A stretch of DNA of 64,000 nucleotides, taken from Pseudogemmobacter faecipullorum. GTDB taxonomy: Bacteria > Pseudomonadota > Alphaproteobacteria > Rhodobacterales > Rhodobacteraceae. Below, piece after piece: positions 26,909 through 33,864 of the stretch. The translations under genes and the position numbers were made by a program. A model generated the notes under the pieces. The model did not search any database. It was not told the DNA's origin and saw only the letters and a program-made list of their open reading frames with translations. The DNA lies in assembly GCF_020539525.1 (NCBI RefSeq), contig NZ_JACDXX010000010.1:1-64000 (forward strand). Direction: 5' to 3'. The stretch's first letter is position 1; each line of letters begins with the position of its first letter.

Positions 26909-27868
26909 ATGACCTTGCGATCCAAACTGCCCTCGACCGGCGCGATCTTTATGTTCGAAGCGGCTGCGAGACATCTGAGTTTCACCCAGGCCGCCCGGGA
27001 ATTCAACGTGACCCAGCCAGCCGTCAGCCGCATGATCGCCCGGCTGGAGGAGCATCTTGGCTGCGCATTATTCCGGCGCAGCGCGGGCCGGCTGGAGCTG
27101 ACCGAAAGCGGTAAGATCCTGCTGCGCGGCGTCCGCTCGGGCTTTGATCCGATTGAAGCCGCGCTGGGTGAGATTGCCGCGCTGCATCAGGCGGAAAACA
27201 CGCTCACCATCTCGGTCACATCGGCCTTTGCCATTCACTGGCTGATGCCACGCTTTGACAAGCTGCGTCGCGACCTGCCGGAACTGACCGTCCGGCTTGA
27301 TCTGATCCATGGCGAGCCGAACGGACCGCTGGGGGCGGCTGATATCGGCCTGCGCTACAATATGACCGCCAGTGAGGATGCCGGGATCACGCTGCTGGCT
27401 GAAGAGATCATCATACCGGTCTGCAGCCCGGCCTATCTGCACAGCCACGGCCTGATCGACGCACCAGCTGGCATGGAGGGACATTCCATTGCCACTCTGA
27501 CCGGTGCCCTGCGCCTCCCCTGGCAGATAGCCCTGCCCTGGCTGGGCGGAGACCAGCTGCAACAGGCCGATGAGATGGTGTTCTCAGATTATGCGCTGGT
27601 GCTGCAGGCGGCGATCAAAGGCCAGGCCGTGGCGCTTGGCTGGTGGCATGTGGTGGCGCATGAAATCTTCACCGGCGGCCTCGTGCCTGCGGGCGGGCGG
27701 ATGCTGAAGACCGGCGCTTTTTACAACCTTATCACCCGTCCCGGGCCTGGAAAACGCCCGGCGGTGCGCAAGCTTTGTGACTGGCTGATTGCGGAATTTG
27801 CCGCGCTGGAGGCCGAACGAGACCGGCTGGGCCTGGAAACCGTGCTCAGAACAGGCTCTGCGCCTTAA
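26909..27868 (+). CDS. LysR-family transcription regulator, GcvA-like
   Basis: 319 residues. The N-terminal winged helix-turn-helix (FMFEAAARHLSFTQAAREFNVTQPAVSRMIARLEEHLG) is typical of the GcvA/AmpR branch. A PBP2-like effector domain follows (LTISVTSAFAIHWLMPRFDKLR). It lies 96 nt after the PotD-like gene on the same strand and probably regulates that gene and the flavoenzyme. No Shine-Dalgarno is obvious at the ATG, which suits a weakly translated regulator. Effector unknown. Confidence 0.87.
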   Translation: MTLRSKLPSTGAIFMFEAAARHLSFTQAAREFNVTQPAVSRMIARLEEHLGCALFRRSAGRLELTESGKILLRGVRSGFDPIEAALGEIAALHQAENTLTISVTSAFAIHWLMPRFDKLRRDLPELTVRLDLIHGEPNGPLGAADIGLRYNMTASEDAGITLLAEEIIIPVCSPAYLHSHGLIDAPAGMEGHSIATLTGALRLPWQIALPWLGGDQLQQADEMVFSDYALVLQAAIKGQAVALGWWHVVAHEIFTGGLVPAGGRMLKTGAFYNLITRPGPGKRPAVRKLCDWLIAEFAALEAERDRLGLETVLRTGSAP

Positions 27869-28192
27869 CGCCCACCCCCCTTGCCCGGCGCCCCCTGCAG
27901 GCTCGCCGTGAACGCGCCCTGCGCGACGCCTGCCGGGGTGAGAGCCCCCGCGCCCTCATAGCCTGAGCCTGGCATAATATAAGCAGATCGCGCCGCTTTA
28001 ACGGCCTCAAACTGCAGGGCCGCTGTCAGCCGGACCGCTGCAAATAAGCACGGATTTCCGGCTCCGGTCGGTGATCGGGGCTGCATATTGCCAGCACCAG
28101 GCTTAATCGTGACAAAAATTTCCAGGGATCGGGCCATGTCCTGCGTCTGACATCTATAAGGATCGCTTTTCAGAACGGATTGGGTACTGCCG
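27869..28192. other. Gene-free interval of 324 bases
   Basis: Nothing firm is seen. An open frame on the minus strand crosses this interval and runs into the lipoprotein gene (27865-28317), but it has no homology features and no ribosome site. A purine-rich AAGGA occurs 25-30 nt before the lipoprotein start, too far to serve it. Confidence 0.4.
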
Positions 28193-28636
28193 ATGCAAAT
28201 TTTGCGCAAATTCATTCTTCCGGGGTTCATAGCCGCAAGCCTTTCGGCCTGCGCCTCTGGCACCGGGCATTCGGACCGCTTTGTCGGCAAGCCCGTCGAT
28301 AAGGTGATCGCCACCATGCCGAAATATGGCGCGCTGCAGGGGGTCGATGACAGGGGCCAGGCTTTCTATCGCTGGAATTTCGATACCGAGGAAACCGTCT
28401 CGGTTCAGTATTCACATGCCGCCTATACCGTGAGCGGGGCCCAGGTCTCCGGCGGGCTGAGCTATGGCAATGAGCTGCGGCAGCGCCGCTGCAACGTCAC
28501 GGCCTATTATGACCCCGCGACGCGCCTCACCAGCCGGTTCGATGTTTACCGCACGAAAGGCGCAATCTGCGCCAGAATGGAAAGCTATCTCGATGGCAGC
28601 GCATTCCTGCCCACCGATTTCCCCGGCTCAAACTGA
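28193..28636 (+). CDS. Small putative lipoprotein, unknown function
   Basis: 147 residues. A signal peptide ends in a lipobox (SLSAC, Cys20), so it should be lipid-anchored. The mature part carries SDRFVGKPVDKVIATMPKYGAL, resembling small proteobacterial lipoproteins that scan as SmpA/BamE-like in their first strand, but the match is too weak to name. Two cysteines in the mature part (RRCNV and AICAR) may pair. No Shine-Dalgarno is clear at the ATG. The next exported protein starts 12 nt after its stop, so the two form a likely operon. Confidence 0.65.
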   Translation: MQILRKFILPGFIAASLSACASGTGHSDRFVGKPVDKVIATMPKYGALQGVDDRGQAFYRWNFDTEETVSVQYSHAAYTVSGAQVSGGLSYGNELRQRRCNVTAYYDPATRLTSRFDVYRTKGAICARMESYLDGSAFLPTDFPGSN

Positions 28637-28647
28637 AAGTGCCTCAC

Positions 28648-29229
28648 ATGTCCTTTATATGCCGCCTTTCCCTCGCCCTGACCGCGCCCCTGCTCCTTGC
28701 CTCCCCGGGCGGGCTGCAGGCTGCCGAAGCGCTCAGATATGACTGTAGCCTGATGGCCGGAGACATCGGCGCCCCGGTCAGCGACATGACCGCCGCCCCC
28801 GATCACGGCTGGCAGACCGATGGTGAGGACGCGCGGCTCATCTGCTCATGGTATAGCCCGCCCGCCGCCAAAGCCGCCGGAGGCCAGGCGCTCAGCGGGG
28901 AGGATTACAAGGATGTCGGTGTCCTGACCGCACAGCTGGTGGTCTATGGAGCACCTCTGACGCGCGACGCGGCGGCGATGATGAACGCGGCTGCTGATCT
29001 GCCTGCCGGTCTGGCCCCGGATGCGGCCTGGCTTTTTTCGCTGAAGAAACCCGATCTCACCGCAACCCTGGGAGCCATACCGCCCGAGATCATGTTCGGA
29101 GAACTAGGCGTCTCGGTCGCCTATGGCAACAGCTTTGCGACCGATAGCGGCACCGGCAGCAGGCTGACCACCGGCTGGAGTGTGGAGGCCGCCGCCCGTA
29201 TCCTCGCAGCCGCGGCTCAGGGCCGCTGA
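28648..29229 (+). CDS. Exported protein of unknown function
   Basis: 193 residues from the ATG at 28648; a GTG at 28639 is also possible. There is a clear signal peptide (about 1-26, ending LQAAEA). The mature protein has two cysteines, YDCSL and LICSWYSP, spaced so that a disulfide is plausible. No family was recognised. It follows the small lipoprotein gene closely and precedes the L,D-transpeptidase block, so an envelope role is likely, but no function is claimed. Confidence 0.6.
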   Translation: MSFICRLSLALTAPLLLASPGGLQAAEALRYDCSLMAGDIGAPVSDMTAAPDHGWQTDGEDARLICSWYSPPAAKAAGGQALSGEDYKDVGVLTAQLVVYGAPLTRDAAAMMNAAADLPAGLAPDAAWLFSLKKPDLTATLGAIPPEIMFGELGVSVAYGNSFATDSGTGSRLTTGWSVEAAARILAAAAQGR

Positions 29230-29316
29230 GCGTGCAGGCCTGACCGGGCCGGAGCCCCCCTGGCGCTCCGGTCCTGGCCGGAAGCGGGTCAATTTGCCCT
29301 GCCCCGGAGATCTGGA

Positions 29317-29333
29317 CTTAAGCCCGGCTTAAG
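29317..29333 (+). promoter_or_regulatory. PmrA-box-like repeat upstream of first L,D-transpeptidase
   Basis: CTTAAG at 29317-29322, five bases, CTTAAG at 29328-29333: a perfect 11-bp-period direct repeat. It ends 39 nt before the GTG start of the L,D-transpeptidase gene. The architecture equals the YTTAAK-N5-YTTAAK box bound by PmrA/BasR-type OmpR-family regulators. Confidence 0.7.
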
Positions 29334-29372
29334 GCCAGCTGTGCAGGTAAGGCAAAAACATCGGAGAATCGC

Positions 29373-30065
29373 GTGCTCAGAGCTTTCAATCTTACGGCTG
29401 TCCCGATCACGCTCGCGCTTCTGGCCGCCTGCGTTGAGGTTTCTCAGCCCGTTGTGCCGCCGGATCCCGAACAGGCGCGGCGCGAGGCCGAGGAACAGCG
29501 CGCCTATGCGCCGGTCAGCGAGGCCCCGGCCAGCATGTATGCGGCGCGGGTTGACGGCGGCTTTGCCCTTGCCGCGGTCGATCCGGCAACGATGAACCCC
29601 GAACATATCCGGCAGACGGTCGACTATCAGACCGATGAGCTTCCCGGCAGCATCATCGTCGATCAGCAGGCGCGTTTCCTCTATTTCGTCCTGCCCGAGG
29701 GCAAAGCGATCCGCTACGCCGTCGGCGTGGGCCCGGCCGCACTGGGGTTTGACGGCGGCGATGCGGTGATTGACCGCAAAGGCATCTGGCCACGCTGGAC
29801 CCCCACCGCCAGCATGGTTGAGCGCAACCCCGGTCATTACGGCAAGTTTAAAGACGGCGTGCCGGGCGGGATTGCAAATCCGATGGGGGCGCGGGCGCTG
29901 TATATGCAGAAAGACGGCCATGACACCTATTACCGGGTCCATGGCACCAATGATCCGAAGTCGATTGGCCGCGCCGTCTCGGCGGGTTGTATCCGGATGC
30001 TCAACCAGGATGTCATTGACCTTCACGCACGTGTGAAAACCGGTGCGAAAATCCTGGTGCTCTGA
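29373..30065 (+). CDS. L,D-transpeptidase (YkuD), lipoprotein
   Basis: 230 residues starting at a GTG after CGGAG. A lipobox LLAAC puts the lipidated residue at Cys20. The YkuD domain covers about 90-230 with the catalytic set His190 (YRVHGTND) and Cys206 (SAGCIRM). It cross-links peptidoglycan 3-3 or attaches proteins to it in the periplasm. It is preceded by a perfect CTTAAG-N5-CTTAAG box and followed by a second transpeptidase gene with its own box, so the pair looks co-regulated by the adjacent two-component system. Confidence 0.9.
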   Translation: MLRAFNLTAVPITLALLAACVEVSQPVVPPDPEQARREAEEQRAYAPVSEAPASMYAARVDGGFALAAVDPATMNPEHIRQTVDYQTDELPGSIIVDQQARFLYFVLPEGKAIRYAVGVGPAALGFDGGDAVIDRKGIWPRWTPTASMVERNPGHYGKFKDGVPGGIANPMGARALYMQKDGHDTYYRVHGTNDPKSIGRAVSAGCIRMLNQDVIDLHARVKTGAKILVL

Positions 30066-30074
30066 GCCTCCCGG

Positions 30075-30091
30075 TTTAAGCCCGGGTTAAG
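30075..30091 (+). promoter_or_regulatory. PmrA-box-like repeat upstream of second L,D-transpeptidase
   Basis: TTTAAG (30075-30080), five bases, GTTAAG (30086-30091): the same 11-bp-period repeat with one change per half. It lies between the two transpeptidase genes, 56 nt before the start at 30148. Confidence 0.6.
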
Positions 30092-30147
30092 CCAGCCAGG
30101 TGAAACCGGCGCAGGGAGGCAAGATCTTCCCTGTAACGGAGAAAGAC

Positions 30148-30714
30148 ATGAGCACTATCGCAACGCGCCGCCGTGCCCTGATGCTTGGCGGAGCGGGTCT
30201 CATCACCCTGGCGACGCCCGCGCTTTTGCGGGCCGGGCCGGTGCAAAACCCGCGCCATAATGCCTCGGGCTTCCGGATGCAGAACTGGCAGGACCATTTC
30301 GACAGCCTGGGCAAAGGGGTGATCGTCGCCGATACCGAGTCGCGCGCCCTGCATTACTGGTCAGGAGATGGCAGCGACTACCGGCTCTATCCCACCTCGG
30401 TGCCGCTGAGCGAAGAGCTGACCAAGCGCGGCTATACCGAGATCGTGCGCAAGCGGGTCGGTCCGGACTGGACCCCGACCGCCGATATGCGCCGGCGCGA
30501 TCCTTCGCTGCCCGCCTATCTGGCACCGGGGCCTGACAATCCGCTGGGCACCCATGCGATGTATCTCTCATGGCCTGCCTATCTGATCCATGGCACGCAT
30601 GACACGCGCAAGATCGGGCGGCCCTCCTCCTCGGGCTGCGTCGGGCTCTATAATGAGCATGTGTCCGAACTGTTCGCCGTGGTTCAGGTCGGCACGAAAG
30701 TCCGGCTGATCTGA
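30148..30714 (+). CDS. L,D-transpeptidase (YkuD), Tat-type signal
   Basis: 188 residues from the ATG after ACGGAGAAAGAC. The N-terminus ATRRRALMLGGAGLITLATPALLRAG looks like a twin-arginine or tight Sec signal. The YkuD domain has His148 (LIHGTHDTRKIG) and Cys164 (SSSGCVGL). The last Arg of the usual CxR motif is replaced (GCVGL rather than GCIRM), which sets it apart from its neighbour. It is preceded by a PmrA-box-like repeat. Periplasmic peptidoglycan remodelling is the expected role. Confidence 0.88.
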   Translation: MSTIATRRRALMLGGAGLITLATPALLRAGPVQNPRHNASGFRMQNWQDHFDSLGKGVIVADTESRALHYWSGDGSDYRLYPTSVPLSEELTKRGYTEIVRKRVGPDWTPTADMRRRDPSLPAYLAPGPDNPLGTHAMYLSWPAYLIHGTHDTRKIGRPSSSGCVGLYNEHVSELFAVVQVGTKVRLI

Positions 30715-30718
30715 GCAT

Positions 30719-30735
30719 CTTAGGCCGCGCTTAAG
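30719..30735. promoter_or_regulatory. Degenerate PmrA-box-like repeat after second transpeptidase
   Basis: CTTAGG (30719-30724), five bases, CTTAAG (30730-30735). The same spacing as the other copies, with one mismatched half. It starts 5 nt after the transpeptidase stop and has no annotated gene directly downstream. Confidence 0.45.
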
Positions 30736-30751
30736 CTCAGAGCTGCACGAA

Positions 30752-30780
30752 AGGCCCGCTGTCCTGGAGGTGGCGGGCCT
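30752..30780 (+). terminator. Hairpin after second L,D-transpeptidase
   Basis: AGGCCCGC (30752-30759) pairs perfectly with GCGGGCCT (30773-30780) around a 13-base loop. No T-run follows. Possible transcript end for the transpeptidase genes. Confidence 0.45.
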
Positions 30781-30870
30781 CTGGCAGTCCCCTTCAGGCC
30801 GGACGCTCTGCCCCTGAAGCACCGATGCGCGGCACCCCTGCCCCCGGGCAGCCGGACCGGTGGCAAAAAG

Positions 30871-30905
30871 CCGAAAGCCGAAAGCCGAAAGCCGAAAGCC
30901 GAAAG
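30871..30905. repeat. Five tandem copies of CCGAAAG
   Basis: Five perfect 7-bp units CCGAAAG run from 30871 to 30905, preceded by AAAAG and followed by CCGCG. They lie in the gap between the second transpeptidase and the end of the kinase gene. A 7-bp unit count can change by slippage. Confidence 0.9.
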
Positions 30906-30968
30906 CCGCGCGCTATTAGACCAGGCCCCGCCCGGGCAAGGCTTCTGTGATGCCCTCAGCTTTATGGC

Positions 30969-32330
30969 TCAGCTGGCAGGCAGGATCAGCTCGGCCTGCT
31001 CGCCACCGCCCTCGCGGGCTGAAAGCTGCAGACGCCCGCCCATCCGCTCCATGATGGCGCTGACAATCGCAAGGCCAAGACCGCTGCCCTGGCCCGAGGG
31101 GCTGGCCGCCCCGCGCCAGAAGCGTTCGGTCACAAAGGGCCGGTCCTGCGCGGCAATGCCCGCTCCACGGTCCTGAATGCGGAAGATCACCGCATCGCCC
31201 TGACGCAGCAGCGCGGTTTCCACCACAGATCCTGCCGGTGCGGCAAGGATCGCATTCTCGAGCAGATTGCGCAGCGCCGGCGCAAGCTGCGCCGCCCGGC
31301 CGGTGCGCCAGGCCGCCGGCGCTTCGGGCAGGCTGATCGTGACCCCATGCGCCTGGGCGAGGCTGCCAAGGCTTTCGGCCACATCGGCAATCAGCCGCGC
31401 GCCCTCCTGGCAAGGGCCGCTGCGCTCCTGGCCATCGCTTTCGGCGGCGGTCATATCCAAGAGCTGGCGCACCATACGGTCGGTCCGGTCCACGCCGCCG
31501 GTGATCTGCAGCAAGGCCCGCTCGCGTGTCGCCGCATCGGGGGCCCTGAGCGCGATCTGCGCCTGGGTTTTCAGCCCGGCAAGCGGGGTCTTCAGCTCAT
31601 GGGCGGCAAAGGCGGTAAAACTGCGCTCGCGCTCACGCGTGGCCTCGACCCGGGCGAACAGCCCGTTCAGCGCCGCGATCATCGGTTTAAGTTCAGTCGG
31701 CGTTTTTTGCTGCGGCAGCGGGCTCAGATCCGAGGCGGCCCGGCGCTGCAACACCCGCGCCAGCTGGTCGAGCGGCTGCAGCCCGCGCTGCAGCGAAAGC
31801 CAGATGATCGCCGCCAGCAGCGGCAGGATCAGCATCGCCGGGGCAAACAGCCCGAAGGCCACGCCATTGACCAGCGCATTGCGGATGGTGAGCGAATCTC
31901 CCACCATCACCCGGATATCCAGCTCGGGATCGACATGGCTATAGACCCGCCAGGTCTCGCCATTGACCTCGCTTTCACTGAAGCCCGAGCCGCCCTCCGC
32001 CAGCTGTTGCAGCGGCGCCCCCTCCGAGCCGCTTTTCAGCTCACCATCAAAGCCCCAGACCTGACAGATCAGCTGACGGGCATAGCTATGCGGGCCGGTA
32101 TCGGGCAGAGCCGGGGCATGTTCCACCAGCCTGGCGCTGTCCGGCGCCACAATGCCGCCGTTGCGGGCAATGAGCGAGGCCACCATCTGCGCCGATTCCT
32201 GCAGGCGGCGGTCCAGAACCTGCGCCACTTCGGTGCGGGTGTAATATTGAATCCAGAGCACAGCCGAGAGCCAGACAATCCCGGTCGCGGCCAGCAGGAT
32301 AGCGAAAAGCCGGGCACGGATCGAGGTCAT
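30969..32330 (-). CDS. PmrB/QseC-like sensor histidine kinase
   Basis: 453 residues. TM1 about 8-30, a periplasmic sensor of roughly 120 residues, TM2 about 154-180, HAMP, then HisKA with His244 (FAAHELKTPLAGL) and an HATPase_c domain (LLENAILAAP, DRGAGI, GSGLGLAIV). It matches the QseC/PmrB/TctE class. It overlaps its response regulator gene by 4 nt and is co-transcribed with it. Two cysteines occur in or near the sensor (ICQVW). The signal is unknown; metal ions or cationic peptides are known inputs for this class. Confidence 0.9.
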   Translation of the reverse strand: MTSIRARLFAILLAATGIVWLSAVLWIQYYTRTEVAQVLDRRLQESAQMVASLIARNGGIVAPDSARLVEHAPALPDTGPHSYARQLICQVWGFDGELKSGSEGAPLQQLAEGGSGFSESEVNGETWRVYSHVDPELDIRVMVGDSLTIRNALVNGVAFGLFAPAMLILPLLAAIIWLSLQRGLQPLDQLARVLQRRAASDLSPLPQQKTPTELKPMIAALNGLFARVEATRERERSFTAFAAHELKTPLAGLKTQAQIALRAPDAATRERALLQITGGVDRTDRMVRQLLDMTAAESDGQERSGPCQEGARLIADVAESLGSLAQAHGVTISLPEAPAAWRTGRAAQLAPALRNLLENAILAAPAGSVVETALLRQGDAVIFRIQDRGAGIAAQDRPFVTERFWRGAASPSGQGSGLGLAIVSAIMERMGGRLQLSAREGGGEQAELILPAS

Positions 32331-33004
32331 GCCGGGCTCTTCACCGCTTCTGCCGCCAGCCGGTATCCGGCGCCGCGGATGGTCTCAATGAACCCCGCCC
32401 CCAGCTTGGCGCGTAATTTATGGATATGCACCTCGACCGTGTTGCTTTCGACCTCTTCCTGCCAGCCATAGAGGCGCTCTTCGAGCCAGGCCTTGGAGAG
32501 GATTGCGCCCGGACGCTCCAGCAGCGCCTGCAGCAAAGTGAATTCACGATGCGAGAAGGAGACCTCAGCGCCGCAGATCTCGCCGCGCATCCGTGCCGGA
32601 TCGAGGCTCAGCCCGTTCCAGCGCAGCCAGCCTTCGGCCCGCCCCTGGCCGCGACGCAGAATGGCGCGCAGCCGGGCGGCAAGCTCCTCCAGCTCAAAGG
32701 GTTTGCCAAGATAGTCATCGGCCCCGGCATCCAGGCCGGAAACCCGGTCATCAAGCTGATCGCGCGCCGTCAGGATCAGCACCGGGATCCGGTTCTCGGC
32801 GCCTCGCAGCTCGCGCAAAAGCGTGCGGCCCGAACCATCCGGCAGCATCAGATCCAGCACCATCGCCTCAAACACCCCGCTGGCCAGGGCCGCGCGCGCA
32901 TCGGCAAGGCAGGCCACGGCCTCAGGCGAGAACCCGGCAAGCCGCAGCCCGACCGCGAGGCCATCGCGCAATATATCGTCATCTTCGACAATCAGGATCC
33001 GCAT
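32327..33004 (-). CDS. OmpR-family response regulator, PmrA/QseB-like
   Basis: 225 residues from the ATG after GAAGGG. The receiver domain has the phospho-acceptor Asp51 (MVLDLMLPDGSG), Thr in LTARD and Lys in GKPFE. The C-terminal winged helix has VSFSHREFTLLQALLERPG and EVESNTVEVHIHKLRAKLG. This is the PmrA/QseB/BasR subgroup. A perfect CTTAAG-N5-CTTAAG box lies 48 nt upstream, and four related boxes lie near neighbouring envelope genes, so it most likely controls itself and them. Confidence 0.9.
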   Translation of the reverse strand: MRILIVEDDDILRDGLAVGLRLAGFSPEAVACLADARAALASGVFEAMVLDLMLPDGSGRTLLRELRGAENRIPVLILTARDQLDDRVSGLDAGADDYLGKPFELEELAARLRAILRRGQGRAEGWLRWNGLSLDPARMRGEICGAEVSFSHREFTLLQALLERPGAILSKAWLEERLYGWQEEVESNTVEVHIHKLRAKLGAGFIETIRGAGYRLAAEAVKSPA

Positions 33005-33051
33005 CACATCCCTTCGGGCACCGCTCATTTCCGTTCAGATTGCAGCCCTGT

Positions 33052-33068
33052 CTTAAGCCTGGCTTAAG
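33052..33068. promoter_or_regulatory. PmrA-box-like repeat in the regulator/dsbA-like divergent promoter
   Basis: CTTAAG (33052-33057), five bases, CTTAAG (33063-33068), perfect. It sits between the divergent regulator (start 33004) and DsbA-like gene (start 33163). CTTAAG is self-complementary, so the box could serve both promoters. Confidence 0.7.
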
Positions 33069-33162
33069 GCGGGTCTGATTGCACCCTGTCAGCAGCCATT
33101 ATGCGCCGGTTTCGGCCGTGGCGCCATGAACGGCCGCTCAGATCAGGGTGAAGGAAAGCGAT

Positions 33163-33795
33163 ATGGCAATGATGAGCAAACGGCAGCTTCTGCATCTTGG
33201 GCTGGCCTCGGCCGGGCTGATGACGCTGGGCAGCCGTGCGGGCTTTGGCCACGATAATCCGATGCCGCCCGAGCTGCGCGAGGCGATTGAGCGCCAGGCC
33301 TTTGCCCCGGTGCTGGGCAATGCGAAAGGCGATATCACGCTGACCGAGTTCTTTGACTACAATTGTCCGCATTGCCGCACCACCATGCCGGTGATGAAAA
33401 AGCTGATCGCGGCAGACAGAAAACTGCGGGTGGTGTTTCGCGAATGGCCGATCTTTGGCGAGGGCTCGGCCTTTGCTTCCCAGGCCTCGCTGGCAGCACT
33501 GAACCAGGGCAAATACTGGCCTTTGCACGAAGCGCTGATGAAAATCAAAAGCAAGGTTGGTGAGGCCGAGGTGATGGCCGTGGTGCGCAGGCTGGATCTG
33601 GACGAGGCCCGGCTGAAGCGCGATATGGAAAGCGAGGCCGTGCTGGGCCATATTGATCACTCGATGCAGCTTGGCGATCATCTGGGCCTGGCCGGAACCC
33701 CGACCTTCATCGCCGGCCATGAAGGCCTGTTCGGGGGCCAGGATCTGGCGGCACTCTCCTCGCTGGTTGCAACCGCGCGTGAGGATCTGCTGTAA
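33163..33795 (+). CDS. DsbA-like thiol oxidoreductase
   Basis: 210 residues from the ATG after GAAGGAAAGCGAT; signal peptide about 1-29. The thioredoxin-like domain has the active site CPHC (Cys68-Cys71) in FFDYNCPHCRTTMPVMKKL and the cis-Pro loop GTPTFIAG. The Com1/ScsC/DsbA group fits best. It acts on periplasmic disulfides, probably kept reduced by the DsbD encoded 69 nt downstream. It shares a divergent control region with the response regulator gene. Confidence 0.88.
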   Translation: MAMMSKRQLLHLGLASAGLMTLGSRAGFGHDNPMPPELREAIERQAFAPVLGNAKGDITLTEFFDYNCPHCRTTMPVMKKLIAADRKLRVVFREWPIFGEGSAFASQASLAALNQGKYWPLHEALMKIKSKVGEAEVMAVVRRLDLDEARLKRDMESEAVLGHIDHSMQLGDHLGLAGTPTFIAGHEGLFGGQDLAALSSLVATAREDLL

Positions 33796-33830
33796 AGCTC
33801 GCGCTTTTGTGTTCTGCGCGGGCCGATCGC

Positions 33831-33847
33831 CTTAAGGCGGGGTTAAG
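33831..33847 (+). promoter_or_regulatory. PmrA-box-like repeat upstream of dsbD
   Basis: CTTAAG (33831-33836), five bases, GTTAAG (33842-33847). It ends 17 nt before the dsbD start at 33865, a position where a bound activator or repressor would affect initiation. Confidence 0.6.
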
Positions 33848-33864
33848 CCGGAGCCGGGAACGGA

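Noticed and set aside
27865-28317. 150-codon minus-strand frame after the LysR gene
   Set aside because: It overlaps the lipoprotein signal-peptide region, lacks a ribosome site and shows no homology features.
30868-30907. Tandem CCGAAAG copies as a CRISPR-like array
   Set aside because: Units are contiguous with no spacers; it is a simple short tandem repeat.
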